Assembly (NCBI RefSeq): GCF_001547995.1
Contig: NZ_AP014690.1
Location: forward strand, 124,001-188,000
From: Asaia bogorensis NBRC 16594
GTDB taxonomy: Bacteria; Pseudomonadota; Alphaproteobacteria; Acetobacterales; Acetobacteraceae
Length of the DNA: 64,000 nt
Reading direction: 5' to 3'
The translations under genes were made by a program, and so were the position numbers. Below are positions 16,585 through 25,212 of the stretch, piece by piece (position 1 is the first letter of the stretch; every line of letters starts with the position of its first letter). Under the pieces are notes generated by a model. The model saw nothing but the letters and a program-made list of their open reading frames with translations. It was not told the origin of the DNA and did no database searches.

Positions 16585-17108
16585 GGGCGAGGGCTTTCAT
16601 GCCGCAATAGACATTGTCGCGGCCGAGAGTCCGTATAGGATTGGTATAATATTTCTGACTAATCAGACAAAAAACTCAAGTATATGAAACGCCTTTCCCT
16701 GTGCGCGAAACAGACAGGGGCTACTGGGCAGCAGGTAACGACATATCGTATGGCGTAGCCTTTGAGGGACCCGGGCCGACAGGTATTGAAGGTCGAGGGT
16801 GATGCTCTGTCGCGGTTTCCAGCAATAAGGTCATCAAATGCAGTTAATAGGTAGAATAGATCTGCGCGACAATTAACGATTTATCGTTAATTGCCTGTTG
16901 TGAATATAGAAATAATTCGTATCGTTTTAATTACTTATATTCGTTGCGTATTTAAATATTGTTTGTTAATCGCCAAGCGAAGTTTGCCGTTTTGATATGG
17001 TGGACGAACCCTTCCAAATCCCGTGTCTTGCCAAGCGCTGGTTGCCGGATCGGAGGTTCGCTTCTCTATTGATCGAGCAAAGGCAATGATAAAATAAAGA
17101 AGCAAGCA
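16585..17108. other. 524-bp AT-rich non-coding leader before the first Hint gene
   Basis: No open frame of note is present. The last 280 bases are strongly AT-rich compared with the surroundings and include runs such as AATATTGTTTGTTAAT. A perfect 24-base inverted repeat lies at 16870-16893. Weak purine-rich bases (AAAGAAGC) precede the Hint start at 17109. A long regulated promoter region or an unseen small RNA are both possible. Confidence 0.6.
16870..16893. promoter_or_regulatory. Perfect inverted repeat in the Hint leader
   Basis: Arms CAATTAACGA and TCGTTAATTG (10 bases each) flank a TTTA loop. It sits about 215 bases upstream of the Hint gene start, in an AT-rich setting. It could be a repressor site or, less likely given its AT content and lack of a T-tract, a terminator. 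Confidence 0.45.
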
Positions 17109-19247
17109 ATGGCCACCTCGTCTATCTTATCCGGTCAGGTCGTATCCAATATTCTTGTCGCTGCAGGTGATAGCGTTCTCGTCAACAAGGGCGGCGTTGT
17201 CATCGGTGCAACAGTGCAGGCGACAGCCACACTTTCTGCCGCAACCGGCGCTGTCCTGAGCGGCGCCTTCGTCAACAGCGGCACAATGACCGGCGGCACC
17301 TTGGTTGGCCCCGGAACGCAAGAAATAGTCGCAGTTGGGGCAACCGCAGTAAACCAGACCATCGGCCAGGGTGCGACAATAAGCTGCAATGGACATGTGA
17401 CGAATGTCCAGATCAGCGGTGGCACACTCGCCATGACCTCGACGGGTCCCTACGACAATTACAGCTTTGCAGCGAATGCCGGTGGGACACTGACCATCAG
17501 CTCGGGCAATCTCAACGGCTCGAAAGCAGGCCTTGAGCTGACGTCCGGTCGCACGATCAATATCACAGGCGGCGGGCTTTATCTGTCGGGCTCGGTCGGC
17601 ACCGGGGGAACGCTTAATCTGGGTGGTTACGGCGCTGTTGGCCTCACGGTCGATGGGGGCACTGTCAACTGGACAGCCGATGCCAGCACGGACTCGATGC
17701 CAACGTTCACCTCGAATGGTGGTGTTGTAAACGTCTATCAGGGTGCGAACATCATCCAGTCGTTCAGTGGCACCGTCAATCCCTATGGCACGGTCAATGT
17801 CCAGAGCGGCGTCAGCGTCATGTTGGTGTCGGTCGGGGCGAACGCAAATCTTCGTTTGTTGCCGGGTTCAACGCTGAAGGCGTCGGTCACGGTCCTGTCC
17901 GGGGGTACCGTGACACTGGACAGCGGTGTCGTTGGTGATCGCCGCTTCATTGATACGTCCGCAGGCAATGCCAGTCCTGTCCTGAATGGCCTACCCATGC
18001 CGGATGTCGTGATCCAGGGCTGGACTTACGGAAATACGGTTACACTCAAAGGCGTGCCGAAATCGAGTGTGTTGCGCGTTGTACCCAGCACAAACGGTGT
18101 GGATATCGTCACGACCACAGGCACCTATACGCTGAATATCTACATGGCCAACTCTCTTGGCTACGCCCTTGTGGATGATGGCGCTGGCAATCTTGTCTAC
18201 ACGACCTGCTTCGCGAGAGGCACGTTGATCCGCACCCCGGAAGGTGAGATTGCGGTCGAGGCGCTCGAAATAGGCCAGCTCGTCAGTACCCCCAAGGGTT
18301 CAATGCCAGTTCGCTGGCTGGGGCAAAACAGCCTCAACGTGCTCGATCAGCCCTCACCGGAGCAGGAGTGGTTGGTACGCATCTGTGCCGGCGCCTTGGG
18401 CGACGGTATTCCCAAGCGCGATCTTCTGGTGACTCAGGAACATTGCCTGGTCTTCGAAGGCAAGATGGTTCCGGCGCGTATGCTGGTTAATGGTGTGTCG
18501 GTGCTCCTTGATCGCACGATCGAGGTTTATGATTACTACCATGTTGGACTGGACAGCCATGAGCCCGTGTGGGCCGAGGGTGCGCTGACCGAAAGTTATC
18601 TCGACACCGGCAATCGTGCCCAGTTCGCGCAGCAGCATGGAACGGCCGATGGATCGGCCGTGATTGATGTCACTCCCGCCCTGGCCATCGATACCTCACG
18701 CGCATTCGTTGAACCGATCCATGCGGCCATCGCGCAGCGTGCCGGCGCCACACCCAGGCATGTGGAAACAACTGACGACCCGGCGCTGCATCTTGTTTCG
18801 GAACATGGTGCGGTGATCTATCCGAGCGGCATACGCAACAGCATGTACATGTTTCTCATCCCCGGTAATGTCCAGCGTCTGAGGCTTGCTTCACGTGCTG
18901 CGCGGCCATGTGACGTTGTGGGCCCGTTCATTGATGACCGCCGGGAGCTTGGCGTGCTGGTTCACCGCATCACGCTTTGGGAAGAGATGATGGACAGGGA
19001 AATCGAGGCCCCGTTCGAACAGGCTCGTCTGGCCGGATGGCACGGTCTCGAGCAGGGGCATCATCGCTGGACGAATGGTTCGGCTTTCATCGAGCTTGAG
19101 CCATCGGCTCTGCCACGCACGCTGCATGTATCGATTCTGGCTGGCGGCCCCTATGCGATTGCACAGGACGGTCCGCTGCCGGGGTTTGATCTGGACACGG
19201 CCAACGATAATCTGACGCTTGTCTATTCGGAGCAGATGCAACACTGA
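17109..19247 (+). CDS. Hint-domain protein with adhesin-like beta-repeat N-terminus
   Basis: A 712-residue protein. Residues 1-360 are Gly/Thr/Ser/Val-rich imperfect repeats (pattern SGGT-x-GGT-x-V, MTGGTLVGPGTQE) like the passenger stalk of AIDA-type adhesins. A Hint (hedgehog/intein) domain begins at Cys367 in CFARGTLIRTPEG, with the conserved TQEHCLVFEGKMVPARMLVNG block near 441. A further 200-residue C-terminal part contains ARPCDVVGPFIDDRRELGVLV, shared with the second Hint protein. No signal peptide or beta-barrel is seen, so export would need another route. The family is common in acetic acid bacteria; autocatalytic cleavage at Cys367 is inferred. A terminator follows. Confidence 0.8.
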   Translation: MATSSILSGQVVSNILVAAGDSVLVNKGGVVIGATVQATATLSAATGAVLSGAFVNSGTMTGGTLVGPGTQEIVAVGATAVNQTIGQGATISCNGHVTNVQISGGTLAMTSTGPYDNYSFAANAGGTLTISSGNLNGSKAGLELTSGRTINITGGGLYLSGSVGTGGTLNLGGYGAVGLTVDGGTVNWTADASTDSMPTFTSNGGVVNVYQGANIIQSFSGTVNPYGTVNVQSGVSVMLVSVGANANLRLLPGSTLKASVTVLSGGTVTLDSGVVGDRRFIDTSAGNASPVLNGLPMPDVVIQGWTYGNTVTLKGVPKSSVLRVVPSTNGVDIVTTTGTYTLNIYMANSLGYALVDDGAGNLVYTTCFARGTLIRTPEGEIAVEALEIGQLVSTPKGSMPVRWLGQNSLNVLDQPSPEQEWLVRICAGALGDGIPKRDLLVTQEHCLVFEGKMVPARMLVNGVSVLLDRTIEVYDYYHVGLDSHEPVWAEGALTESYLDTGNRAQFAQQHGTADGSAVIDVTPALAIDTSRAFVEPIHAAIAQRAGATPRHVETTDDPALHLVSEHGAVIYPSGIRNSMYMFLIPGNVQRLRLASRAARPCDVVGPFIDDRRELGVLVHRITLWEEMMDREIEAPFEQARLAGWHGLEQGHHRWTNGSAFIELEPSALPRTLHVSILAGGPYAIAQDGPLPGFDLDTANDNLTLVYSEQMQH

Positions 19248-19278
19248 TCCGCTGATATCCTGTGGATATCGAGTCTTG

Positions 19279-19303
19279 AAGGGGCGCCGGGGGGCGCCCT
19301 TTC
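19279..19303 (+). terminator. Hairpin terminator after the first Hint gene
   Basis: GGGCGCC and GGCGCCC pair around a GGGG loop, followed by TTTC, about 30 bases after the Hint stop. The T-tract is short. It also lies before the convergent Ldh-type gene end at 19368. Confidence 0.65.
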
Positions 19304-19367
19304 GATTCTCCAGCAGGCATGCTTGGACGCAAGGGCGCTCAGACAGTTTCCTGGCTGGTCGGGTGTG

Positions 19368-20402
19368 TCAGGCCAGACCAAGCAGATGCTCGGTATCCGG
19401 ATCGACCGGGATGCCCTGTTCCGCGCGTTTTCTGGCCTCTTCCCATTCCTTGTCGCCCGGAGCGCAAACAGGCAGATCGGGCTCCGCCGGGGGAGAGTTG
19501 CGCAGCAGGTCGAGATAGCGTGCCATCTCTGCCTCGAACGCATCCTGTCCGATGAAACGGGCGGGATCGAACGCAACCATGATATGGCCGACATTCTGCG
19601 GTTTGTGGCCCTCTTGCGCCTGGGCCGTTGAAGTCATGATGGGATCCGGGTCCGCCCCCGAGAGCACAGCCGAGAGAATTGTGACAAGCCCGGCCAGCGC
19701 GGCCCCCTTGTGGCCATAGGCCATTCCCCCCAACGGTTGCAGAAAACGGGCCTGCTCGGCATCGAGCGTCGGATGACCCTGCTCATTAAGCGCGACTTCG
19801 GGTGGCAGCGGGAGGCCAAGACTGCGATAGAGCTTGACCCGGTTGAACGGGATGGAAGATGTCGCCATGTCGAGCAACCAGGGTTCCCGGTCACGGACAG
19901 GGGCCGCCATGGCGATGGGGTTGGTGCCATGAAAAGGGGTACGACCTCCTGCCAGCGCGACAGCGGGATCGGAGTTGCTCAGGACCAGCGATACAAAACC
20001 CTGTTCGGCTGCCGCCAGAGCATAAGCCCCGCCTGCGCCATAATGGGTGGAGTGATGTACGGTGACGGCCCCGATGCCTGCATGGCGTGCCAGCGCGATC
20101 GCCTCATCCATGGCTTCATAGGATGCGGCATGGGCGAGGCCGAAATCGGCGTCCAGACGCCCGGTTGCCGGGGCTGTCTGGGTAAAGACGCGTTGTGGCT
20201 CCCTGTTCACGCCCCCTTTTTCCAGCATGTCGACATAATAGCCGATCAGTCTCACGCCATGACTGTCTGTCCCAAGGCGTGAGGCATGCATCATGGCACG
20301 TACGGTCTGGGCAGCATCGTCTGGCCGTGCACCGGCAGCGACGAGTTTTGCCTGGCAGGCTTCGGCCAGACGAAGGGCCGGATAACGATTGGCAGTGTCC
20401 AT
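19368..20402 (-). CDS. Ldh-family (malate/lactate/ureidoglycolate type) dehydrogenase
   Basis: A 344-residue member of the type-2 malate/L-lactate dehydrogenase family, which uses NAD(P) with a fold unlike the classical MDH/LDH. Typical blocks are ASRLGTDSHGVRLIGYY near residue 40, HSTHYGAGGAYALAA near 116, NPIAMAAPV near 160 and GGMAYGHKGAALAGLV near 224. Members act on malate, 2-oxo acids, ureidoglycolate or sulfolactate, so the substrate is open. It lies 11 bases downstream of a DctA-type symporter gene on the same strand, after a TonB-dependent receptor gene, which suggests it oxidises the imported hydroxy-acid. Confidence 0.85.
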   Translation of the reverse strand: MDTANRYPALRLAEACQAKLVAAGARPDDAAQTVRAMMHASRLGTDSHGVRLIGYYVDMLEKGGVNREPQRVFTQTAPATGRLDADFGLAHAASYEAMDEAIALARHAGIGAVTVHHSTHYGAGGAYALAAAEQGFVSLVLSNSDPAVALAGGRTPFHGTNPIAMAAPVRDREPWLLDMATSSIPFNRVKLYRSLGLPLPPEVALNEQGHPTLDAEQARFLQPLGGMAYGHKGAALAGLVTILSAVLSGADPDPIMTSTAQAQEGHKPQNVGHIMVAFDPARFIGQDAFEAEMARYLDLLRNSPPAEPDLPVCAPGDKEWEEARKRAEQGIPVDPDTEHLLGLA

Positions 20403-20413
20403 GAGATCCCGTT

Positions 20414-21703
20414 TCAGCGGTTATGTGTGCCGAGCATCTTGTGTGCCCGTTCGCGGTCCAGCGCGCCCTGCCATGCTGCAAGAACAACCGGCGCAACGCA
20501 ATTGCCTGCAAGGTTGCCTACCGCACGGGCGATACCACTGAACCAGTCGACGGCAATCAGCAGGACAAGACTCGAAAGCGGGATGGATGGTGCGGCGGCA
20601 AGGGTTGCTGCCAGCACGACGATGGCAATTCCCGGTACGCCATGTGCACCCTTCGACGTAATGAGGGCCGTCGCCAGCATGGAGAGAATCTGTGTGAGCG
20701 TGAGAGGCGTGTGGGTGACTTCGGCCAGAAAGACCACCGCAAAACCGAGATAGATCGACAGGGCATCGAGGTTGAGCGAATAGCCTGCCGGAACGACAAG
20801 CCCCACCACCTGCCGGGAAATGCCCATCGCCTCAAGCTTGGTCATGATGCTGGGCAGTACGGAATCGGAACTGGTTGTGGCGGTGACGATCAGGATTTCC
20901 TCACGGAAATAACGCGCAAAATGCAGAGGGTTGATTTTGCATAAGGCCAGCAGCCCACCCAGGATGAAGACGATGAAGAAAGCGATGGCGGTGAAATAGA
21001 GGATGACGAACACCGCCAGATGATTGATGGCATCCAGCCCGTACTCCGCCACCGTCATCGCGACAGCGCCAAACACCCCGAGCGGCGCTGTCGCGATGAT
21101 CACACGCATCATGCGCGAAAAAAGTGAAGAGAAACTCTCGATCAGGCGCGTCACCGGAGCCCCTGCTTCGCCAAGACGCGACAGGCAGCAGCCAAGCAGT
21201 ACGGCGAAAAACAGGATCTGAAGAATATTGCCTTCAGCAAAGGCGGCCACAGGGGAGCGGGGAATAAGGTTGAGAATGAACCCCGTTATGCCCTGACCGT
21301 GCAACGCATGGGCATTGGCGGCATAGCTGGCAACGGCATGCGCATCTTCGGGGCTGGGCGTGTAGCTCATGCCGCGCCCCGGATGGAGCAGGAGTGCCGC
21401 CCCGACCGAAAGCAGCAGAACCAGTGTGGTCATGGCCTCGAAATAGAAGAGCGCCCGGCTGCCGAGTTTCCCCACGGCACCCAGAGATCCTGCGCCGGTG
21501 ATACCGCTCACGACAATGCAGAACAGAAGCGGCCCGACAATCATCAGGATCAGACGCAGGAAGAGATCGGTCAGCCACCGGCATTGGTGGGCGAGCTGGG
21601 GCGCAAACAGACCGAGCGCTATGCCGGCCAGCGTGGCGATAATGACCTGAACGAAAATACCGGGGCGATAACGGGCGGATCGTTTCAGGTCATGGGTGCT
21701 CAA
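20414..21703 (-). CDS. Dicarboxylate/amino acid:cation symporter (DctA/GltP family)
   Basis: A 429-residue inner-membrane symporter with about eight hydrophobic segments. Family motifs are TTSSDSVLPSIMTKLE (the serine-rich re-entrant loop, near residue 275) and GYSLNLDALSIYLG (near 307), where GYSFNxDG is usual. It carries C4-dicarboxylates or acidic amino acids with protons or sodium. The gene is 65 bases downstream of the TonB-dependent receptor gene, with a hairpin between them, and 11 bases before the dehydrogenase gene. Together they suggest uptake and oxidation of a malate-like acid. Confidence 0.88.
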   Translation of the reverse strand: MSTHDLKRSARYRPGIFVQVIIATLAGIALGLFAPQLAHQCRWLTDLFLRLILMIVGPLLFCIVVSGITGAGSLGAVGKLGSRALFYFEAMTTLVLLLSVGAALLLHPGRGMSYTPSPEDAHAVASYAANAHALHGQGITGFILNLIPRSPVAAFAEGNILQILFFAVLLGCCLSRLGEAGAPVTRLIESFSSLFSRMMRVIIATAPLGVFGAVAMTVAEYGLDAINHLAVFVILYFTAIAFFIVFILGGLLALCKINPLHFARYFREEILIVTATTSSDSVLPSIMTKLEAMGISRQVVGLVVPAGYSLNLDALSIYLGFAVVFLAEVTHTPLTLTQILSMLATALITSKGAHGVPGIAIVVLAATLAAAPSIPLSSLVLLIAVDWFSGIARAVGNLAGNCVAPVVLAAWQGALDRERAHKMLGTHNR

Positions 21704-21724
21704 ATCGGCTCTCCAGTCAGGTGG

Positions 21725-21745
21725 GGTGGGGCAAAGCGCCCCACC
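21725..21745 (-). other. Intercistronic hairpin between receptor and symporter genes
   Basis: GGTGGGG and CCCCACC form a 7-base stem with a 7-base loop in the 65-base gap. No T-tract follows on the minus strand, so partial termination, processing or mRNA stabilisation are the options. It could set receptor and symporter levels apart. Confidence 0.45.
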
Positions 21746-21768
21746 TCAATGGTGGTCGTATCGTGCGA

Positions 21769-24138
21769 TCAATAGGTTACGTTGATCTTCGCACCGACGA
21801 AACGGGGCAGGCCAGGGATGACGCCATAGAAGGTCGCCTGTGTACCGCCTGACAGCCAGTAGCGCCGGTCGGCCAGATTCTGCCCATAAACAGTGAGCGA
21901 CCAGTGTTGCTTGGGCGCCGCAAAGGTCAGGAAGGAGTTGAGCAGGAAATAGGCCGGTGCACGATAGATGCCGCTATCACCGATATGCTGCGGCTGTGTC
22001 TGCGCGCCACGATAGTTGTAGTCGACGTCGAAGCTCATGCGATAATCGGCGAATACGTTCCAGCTATACACGGCAGCGCCAGACAGGGTGAGGTTGGCGA
22101 GCCCCATATTGTAGCCATTGTAGTTGGTATAGACAGGTGACCAGACACCGGTAGAAGCAAATTGTGCCGTGGTTGCGCTGCGATTCAGGCTCTGGAACTG
22201 GGTGTACACACCATTCTGGTACCCAAAATTCTGGGTGAGCACGAGCCCGTGAAAGGGATGCGCCTCCATGTCGAATTCGGCACCGTAGATGTAGGAACGT
22301 GGGGCGTTTACATAGCCGCCCAGCACGCCGTAGGGGGGCACCAGGATACTGCCAAGGATCTGCTGGTCGCGGTAATCATAATAGAACCCGGCCGCATTGA
22401 AGCGCAGGCGGCGGTTGAACAGCATGGACTTGAAGCCGCCCTCATAGGTGAGCACGGATTCAGGCTTGAAGGGGCGAAGCTGGTTGGCGTTCTGGGTGAT
22501 ATTGGCCGAGAAGCCGCCGGGCTTGAACCCTTTGGAGAAGATGGCATAGCCCATGATATTGGGCGTAACCTGATACTGCGCTCCGACACGGCCGCCGAAC
22601 TGGTTGGTGAGCGCGCCCGAATTACCGAAATTGGTTTGCGAGGTGGCGAGTCCGGTATTCAGATTGACGTTGGTGCTCGTCAGATTGAGCATCTGGCGGT
22701 CGTCGGAATCGTGGTTGATCGCGCCGATCAGCGTGAGCTTGGGCAGGATGCGGTAGCTGAGCTGCACATACTGGTTGAAGTTCTGTTGGTTCTGACGATA
22801 GGACGTCTCGTTCAGCGGCGTGGTGCCGGGACGATCGGAGCTGTCATACCAGAAGCTCTGTGCCATGCGCGAGCGGCTGTAATACAGGCCGGTTTCCCAG
22901 TGGAAGCGTGCTTTCGGGTCACGCGATTCCAGCTTTACTTCCTGAGAAAACACATTGGTCTGGTTGTTGCGGAACATGTTGCCGTAGGATTTGACCGAGT
23001 TGGTCTGGTTCGTCAGCTCATGCTCGTCAACCATCTCATAGGCGCTTTGTGACCACAGACGTGCCCAGTTGAATTCCTTGGTGTAGCGTACATTCGCGCC
23101 CCAGAAGAGATTATCCTCACGCGGCTTTGTGTTGTTGGGGTTGATGCCAATGATCTTGGCAAAACGCGGATCGAGACCCCATGCCGTCTGGTAGATATCC
23201 CCCGTGATGGGCACACCATAGGAATTATAGAGATTGTGACCCGAGGAGGATTCTGACTGGTCGGTTGTCCAGTGGCCCCCGATATCAAGGCGCGAGGTCT
23301 CATCAATCTTCCAGCGCAGCTTGCCGCGCAGCGCGCCGATATTGCTGTTGCCGTACCCTGTGCCCTGCGCATTGTGCTGAAAGCCGCCACCCGTGAGGGA
23401 CTGCCCGGCAATGCGATAGGACACGCTTTTTGACAGTGGCCCCGAAACGAAGCCCTCGACGCGATTGCGCCCGTAGCTGGCGATATCCTCCGTCAGGCCG
23501 GCATGAAATTGCTGCGTCGGATCGCCCGTGTGGAAGTTGATCTCGCCGCCGGTGGTGGGCTGACCATGGGTGAAGCCCGAGGCACCAGGGGCGACGGACA
23601 CGTCATCCATATCGAACAGGATACCGGTGGTCATGATGCTGACCGGACAGGCGATGCCATCGACATAGGGCATGACCGAAGGGGTATTGTTCTGGGTAAA
23701 ATCCATCAGCCCCACGCCACGCAGGGCGAAATTGAGGGCGGCGCTGCCAAAGCTCGGCTGGATGGTCAGGTTGGGTGCCACGCGCACGATATCTGTCAGC
23801 TGCCGAACGTTCCGGTTCTGCAATTCCTGACGGGACAGAACGGTTTCGGAATGAGCATCATGCTGGCCTGCACTGGTTACGCCGCGCCGCGCCGAGACAT
23901 GTACGGTTTCGCTGCTACCCGCGAGGGATGACGGGCGACGGCTACCTGCCTGACGATGCACATTTGCCTTGCCGGACTTGCTGTGCAGCGCCGGTTTTGC
24001 GCTCTGGCCGGCGGCGTTGGCCGGGCTGATCCAGGCTGTCGCGCCCATCAAGAGGGGACATGCTGCAAACGTCGTGACGAGAAGCGCGGCACGACACGAG
24101 AAGGGACGGGCAGGGCGTGATGTCGCAAGGGAAGGCAT
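21769..24138 (-). CDS. TonB-dependent outer-membrane receptor
   Basis: A 789-residue TonB-dependent receptor. A signal sequence ends near residue 42 (SPANAAG), then an 80-residue basic/Ser-rich stretch, a possible TonB box ETVHVSA, and the plug with ELQNRNVRQLTDIVRVAPNL and FALRGVG. The barrel ends in the classic C-terminal strand with terminal aromatic (RFVGAKINVTY). Resembling receptors of the FecA/iron-related or carbohydrate groups, its ligand cannot be read. Gene order receptor-symporter-dehydrogenase, with a divergent GntR gene, argues for an organic acid or its ferric chelate. Confidence 0.9.
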   Translation of the reverse strand: MPSLATSRPARPFSCRAALLVTTFAACPLLMGATAWISPANAAGQSAKPALHSKSGKANVHRQAGSRRPSSLAGSSETVHVSARRGVTSAGQHDAHSETVLSRQELQNRNVRQLTDIVRVAPNLTIQPSFGSAALNFALRGVGLMDFTQNNTPSVMPYVDGIACPVSIMTTGILFDMDDVSVAPGASGFTHGQPTTGGEINFHTGDPTQQFHAGLTEDIASYGRNRVEGFVSGPLSKSVSYRIAGQSLTGGGFQHNAQGTGYGNSNIGALRGKLRWKIDETSRLDIGGHWTTDQSESSSGHNLYNSYGVPITGDIYQTAWGLDPRFAKIIGINPNNTKPREDNLFWGANVRYTKEFNWARLWSQSAYEMVDEHELTNQTNSVKSYGNMFRNNQTNVFSQEVKLESRDPKARFHWETGLYYSRSRMAQSFWYDSSDRPGTTPLNETSYRQNQQNFNQYVQLSYRILPKLTLIGAINHDSDDRQMLNLTSTNVNLNTGLATSQTNFGNSGALTNQFGGRVGAQYQVTPNIMGYAIFSKGFKPGGFSANITQNANQLRPFKPESVLTYEGGFKSMLFNRRLRFNAAGFYYDYRDQQILGSILVPPYGVLGGYVNAPRSYIYGAEFDMEAHPFHGLVLTQNFGYQNGVYTQFQSLNRSATTAQFASTGVWSPVYTNYNGYNMGLANLTLSGAAVYSWNVFADYRMSFDVDYNYRGAQTQPQHIGDSGIYRAPAYFLLNSFLTFAAPKQHWSLTVYGQNLADRRYWLSGGTQATFYGVIPGLPRFVGAKINVTY

Positions 24139-24188
24139 CTGTGACTCCGGGCATCAGGATGGCAGGCATCGGCTCGATGGGGAACTTG

Positions 24189-24210
24189 TTGTATACCAAT
24201 TAGAATACAA
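24189..24210. promoter_or_regulatory. Candidate GntR operator in the divergent promoter
   Basis: TTGTAT and ATACAA lie as an inverted repeat with a 10-base AT-rich spacer, 50 bases upstream of the receptor start and 130 bases upstream of the GntR gene. Dyads with short arms in this position are usual for FadR-type regulators, which act as dimers. Binding is inference. Confidence 0.45.
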
Positions 24211-24340
24211 TTCCGTTCAGTTCAACTTCGGAATGAAAGAAAGAGCGGGAACCGTTTCATTCCGCATTATCATCGAGTGGGTGGTGGTGCCCTGCGTGCC
24301 AATGCTTGCCCAAGTCCGGGGAGATGGGCATAAAACGGGG

Positions 24341-25063
24341 ATGCTCTACGAAAACAGGCTTCCTGAAGACAGGTCCTATGAGAAAAGCGAACCGGAACGT
24401 GCCAGCGGGCTCGTGATCGAGGAAAAGATCATTCGCGCCGTTCTCTCGGGGCGGATCGCGCCTGGCGAACGTTTCGGTGAGAAAGAGGTCGGAGAGATCT
24501 TCGGCGTCTCGCGCACGATGGTGCGTGAGGCCATGATCAGGCTTAGCTCACGCGGTCTGGTGGATGTCACGCCGCGCCGCGGCTGGTTTGTGATCGAGCC
24601 CAGCGTGGCGGAAGCCCGGGAGGTGATCGAGGCGCGCCGTGCTGTCGAATCGGGGCTGATTCTGGATCACGGTCTCGTAGGGCCGGAGGCGATTGCCCGG
24701 CTTCGCAGCCATCTCGTTGCGCAGCAGAGTGCGATTGAAGGGCAGGATCTGGCGCGACGCTCTTATCTGCTCGGGCATTTTCACGTTCATATTGCCGATG
24801 TGCTGGGCAATTCGGTCATTGCCAATATTCTTGAGAACCTCACAGCACGCACGGTGCTGATCGCCGCGCTCTATCAGTCGGATGAAGATGCCCAGCATTC
24901 CTGCCACGATCATGAAGCGCTGATTGTTGCGATGGAGCGTGGTGATCGTGATGAGGCGCTGCGTATCACGCGTGATCATCTGATCCACCTGGAAAAGGCG
25001 CTGCGTAATCGCGCTCGCAGCAACCGTCATGATCGCCTGCACGAGGCGCTGGCAGAGCCGTAA
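24341..25063 (+). CDS. GntR-family regulator (FadR/FCD subgroup)
   Basis: A 240-residue regulator. The winged helix (about 22-88) contains ISGRIAPGERFGEKEVGEIFGVSRTMVREA-like spacing and the RGLVDVTPRRGWFV wing. The all-helical FCD effector domain follows, with likely metal-binding residues in HFHVHIADVLGNS, HDHEALIVAMERGD and TRDHLIHLEK. The ATG at 24341 is preceded by ACGGGG; longer in-frame starts would run into the receptor gene. FCD regulators commonly respond to carboxylic acids, which suits control of the divergent receptor-symporter-dehydrogenase genes. Confidence 0.85.
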   Translation: MLYENRLPEDRSYEKSEPERASGLVIEEKIIRAVLSGRIAPGERFGEKEVGEIFGVSRTMVREAMIRLSSRGLVDVTPRRGWFVIEPSVAEAREVIEARRAVESGLILDHGLVGPEAIARLRSHLVAQQSAIEGQDLARRSYLLGHFHVHIADVLGNSVIANILENLTARTVLIAALYQSDEDAQHSCHDHEALIVAMERGDRDEALRITRDHLIHLEKALRNRARSNRHDRLHEALAEP

Positions 25064-25212
25064 CACTGATGGCGTCGGGCTTGTCGGGCCTGACGCGCGT
25101 GCAGGCGCGTCTCAACAAGGCAGCCCCGCAGAGGCACAGATAGGTCAGACCTTTTACTGAGCACGATACAAACAATTACCTCTGTCAGGATTGCAGGGCT
25201 AAGCCCTTGCTC

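Noticed and set aside
23969-24340. Long N-terminal extension of the GntR gene
   Set aside because: It would overlap the divergent receptor gene; the ATG at 24341 yields the family N-terminus.
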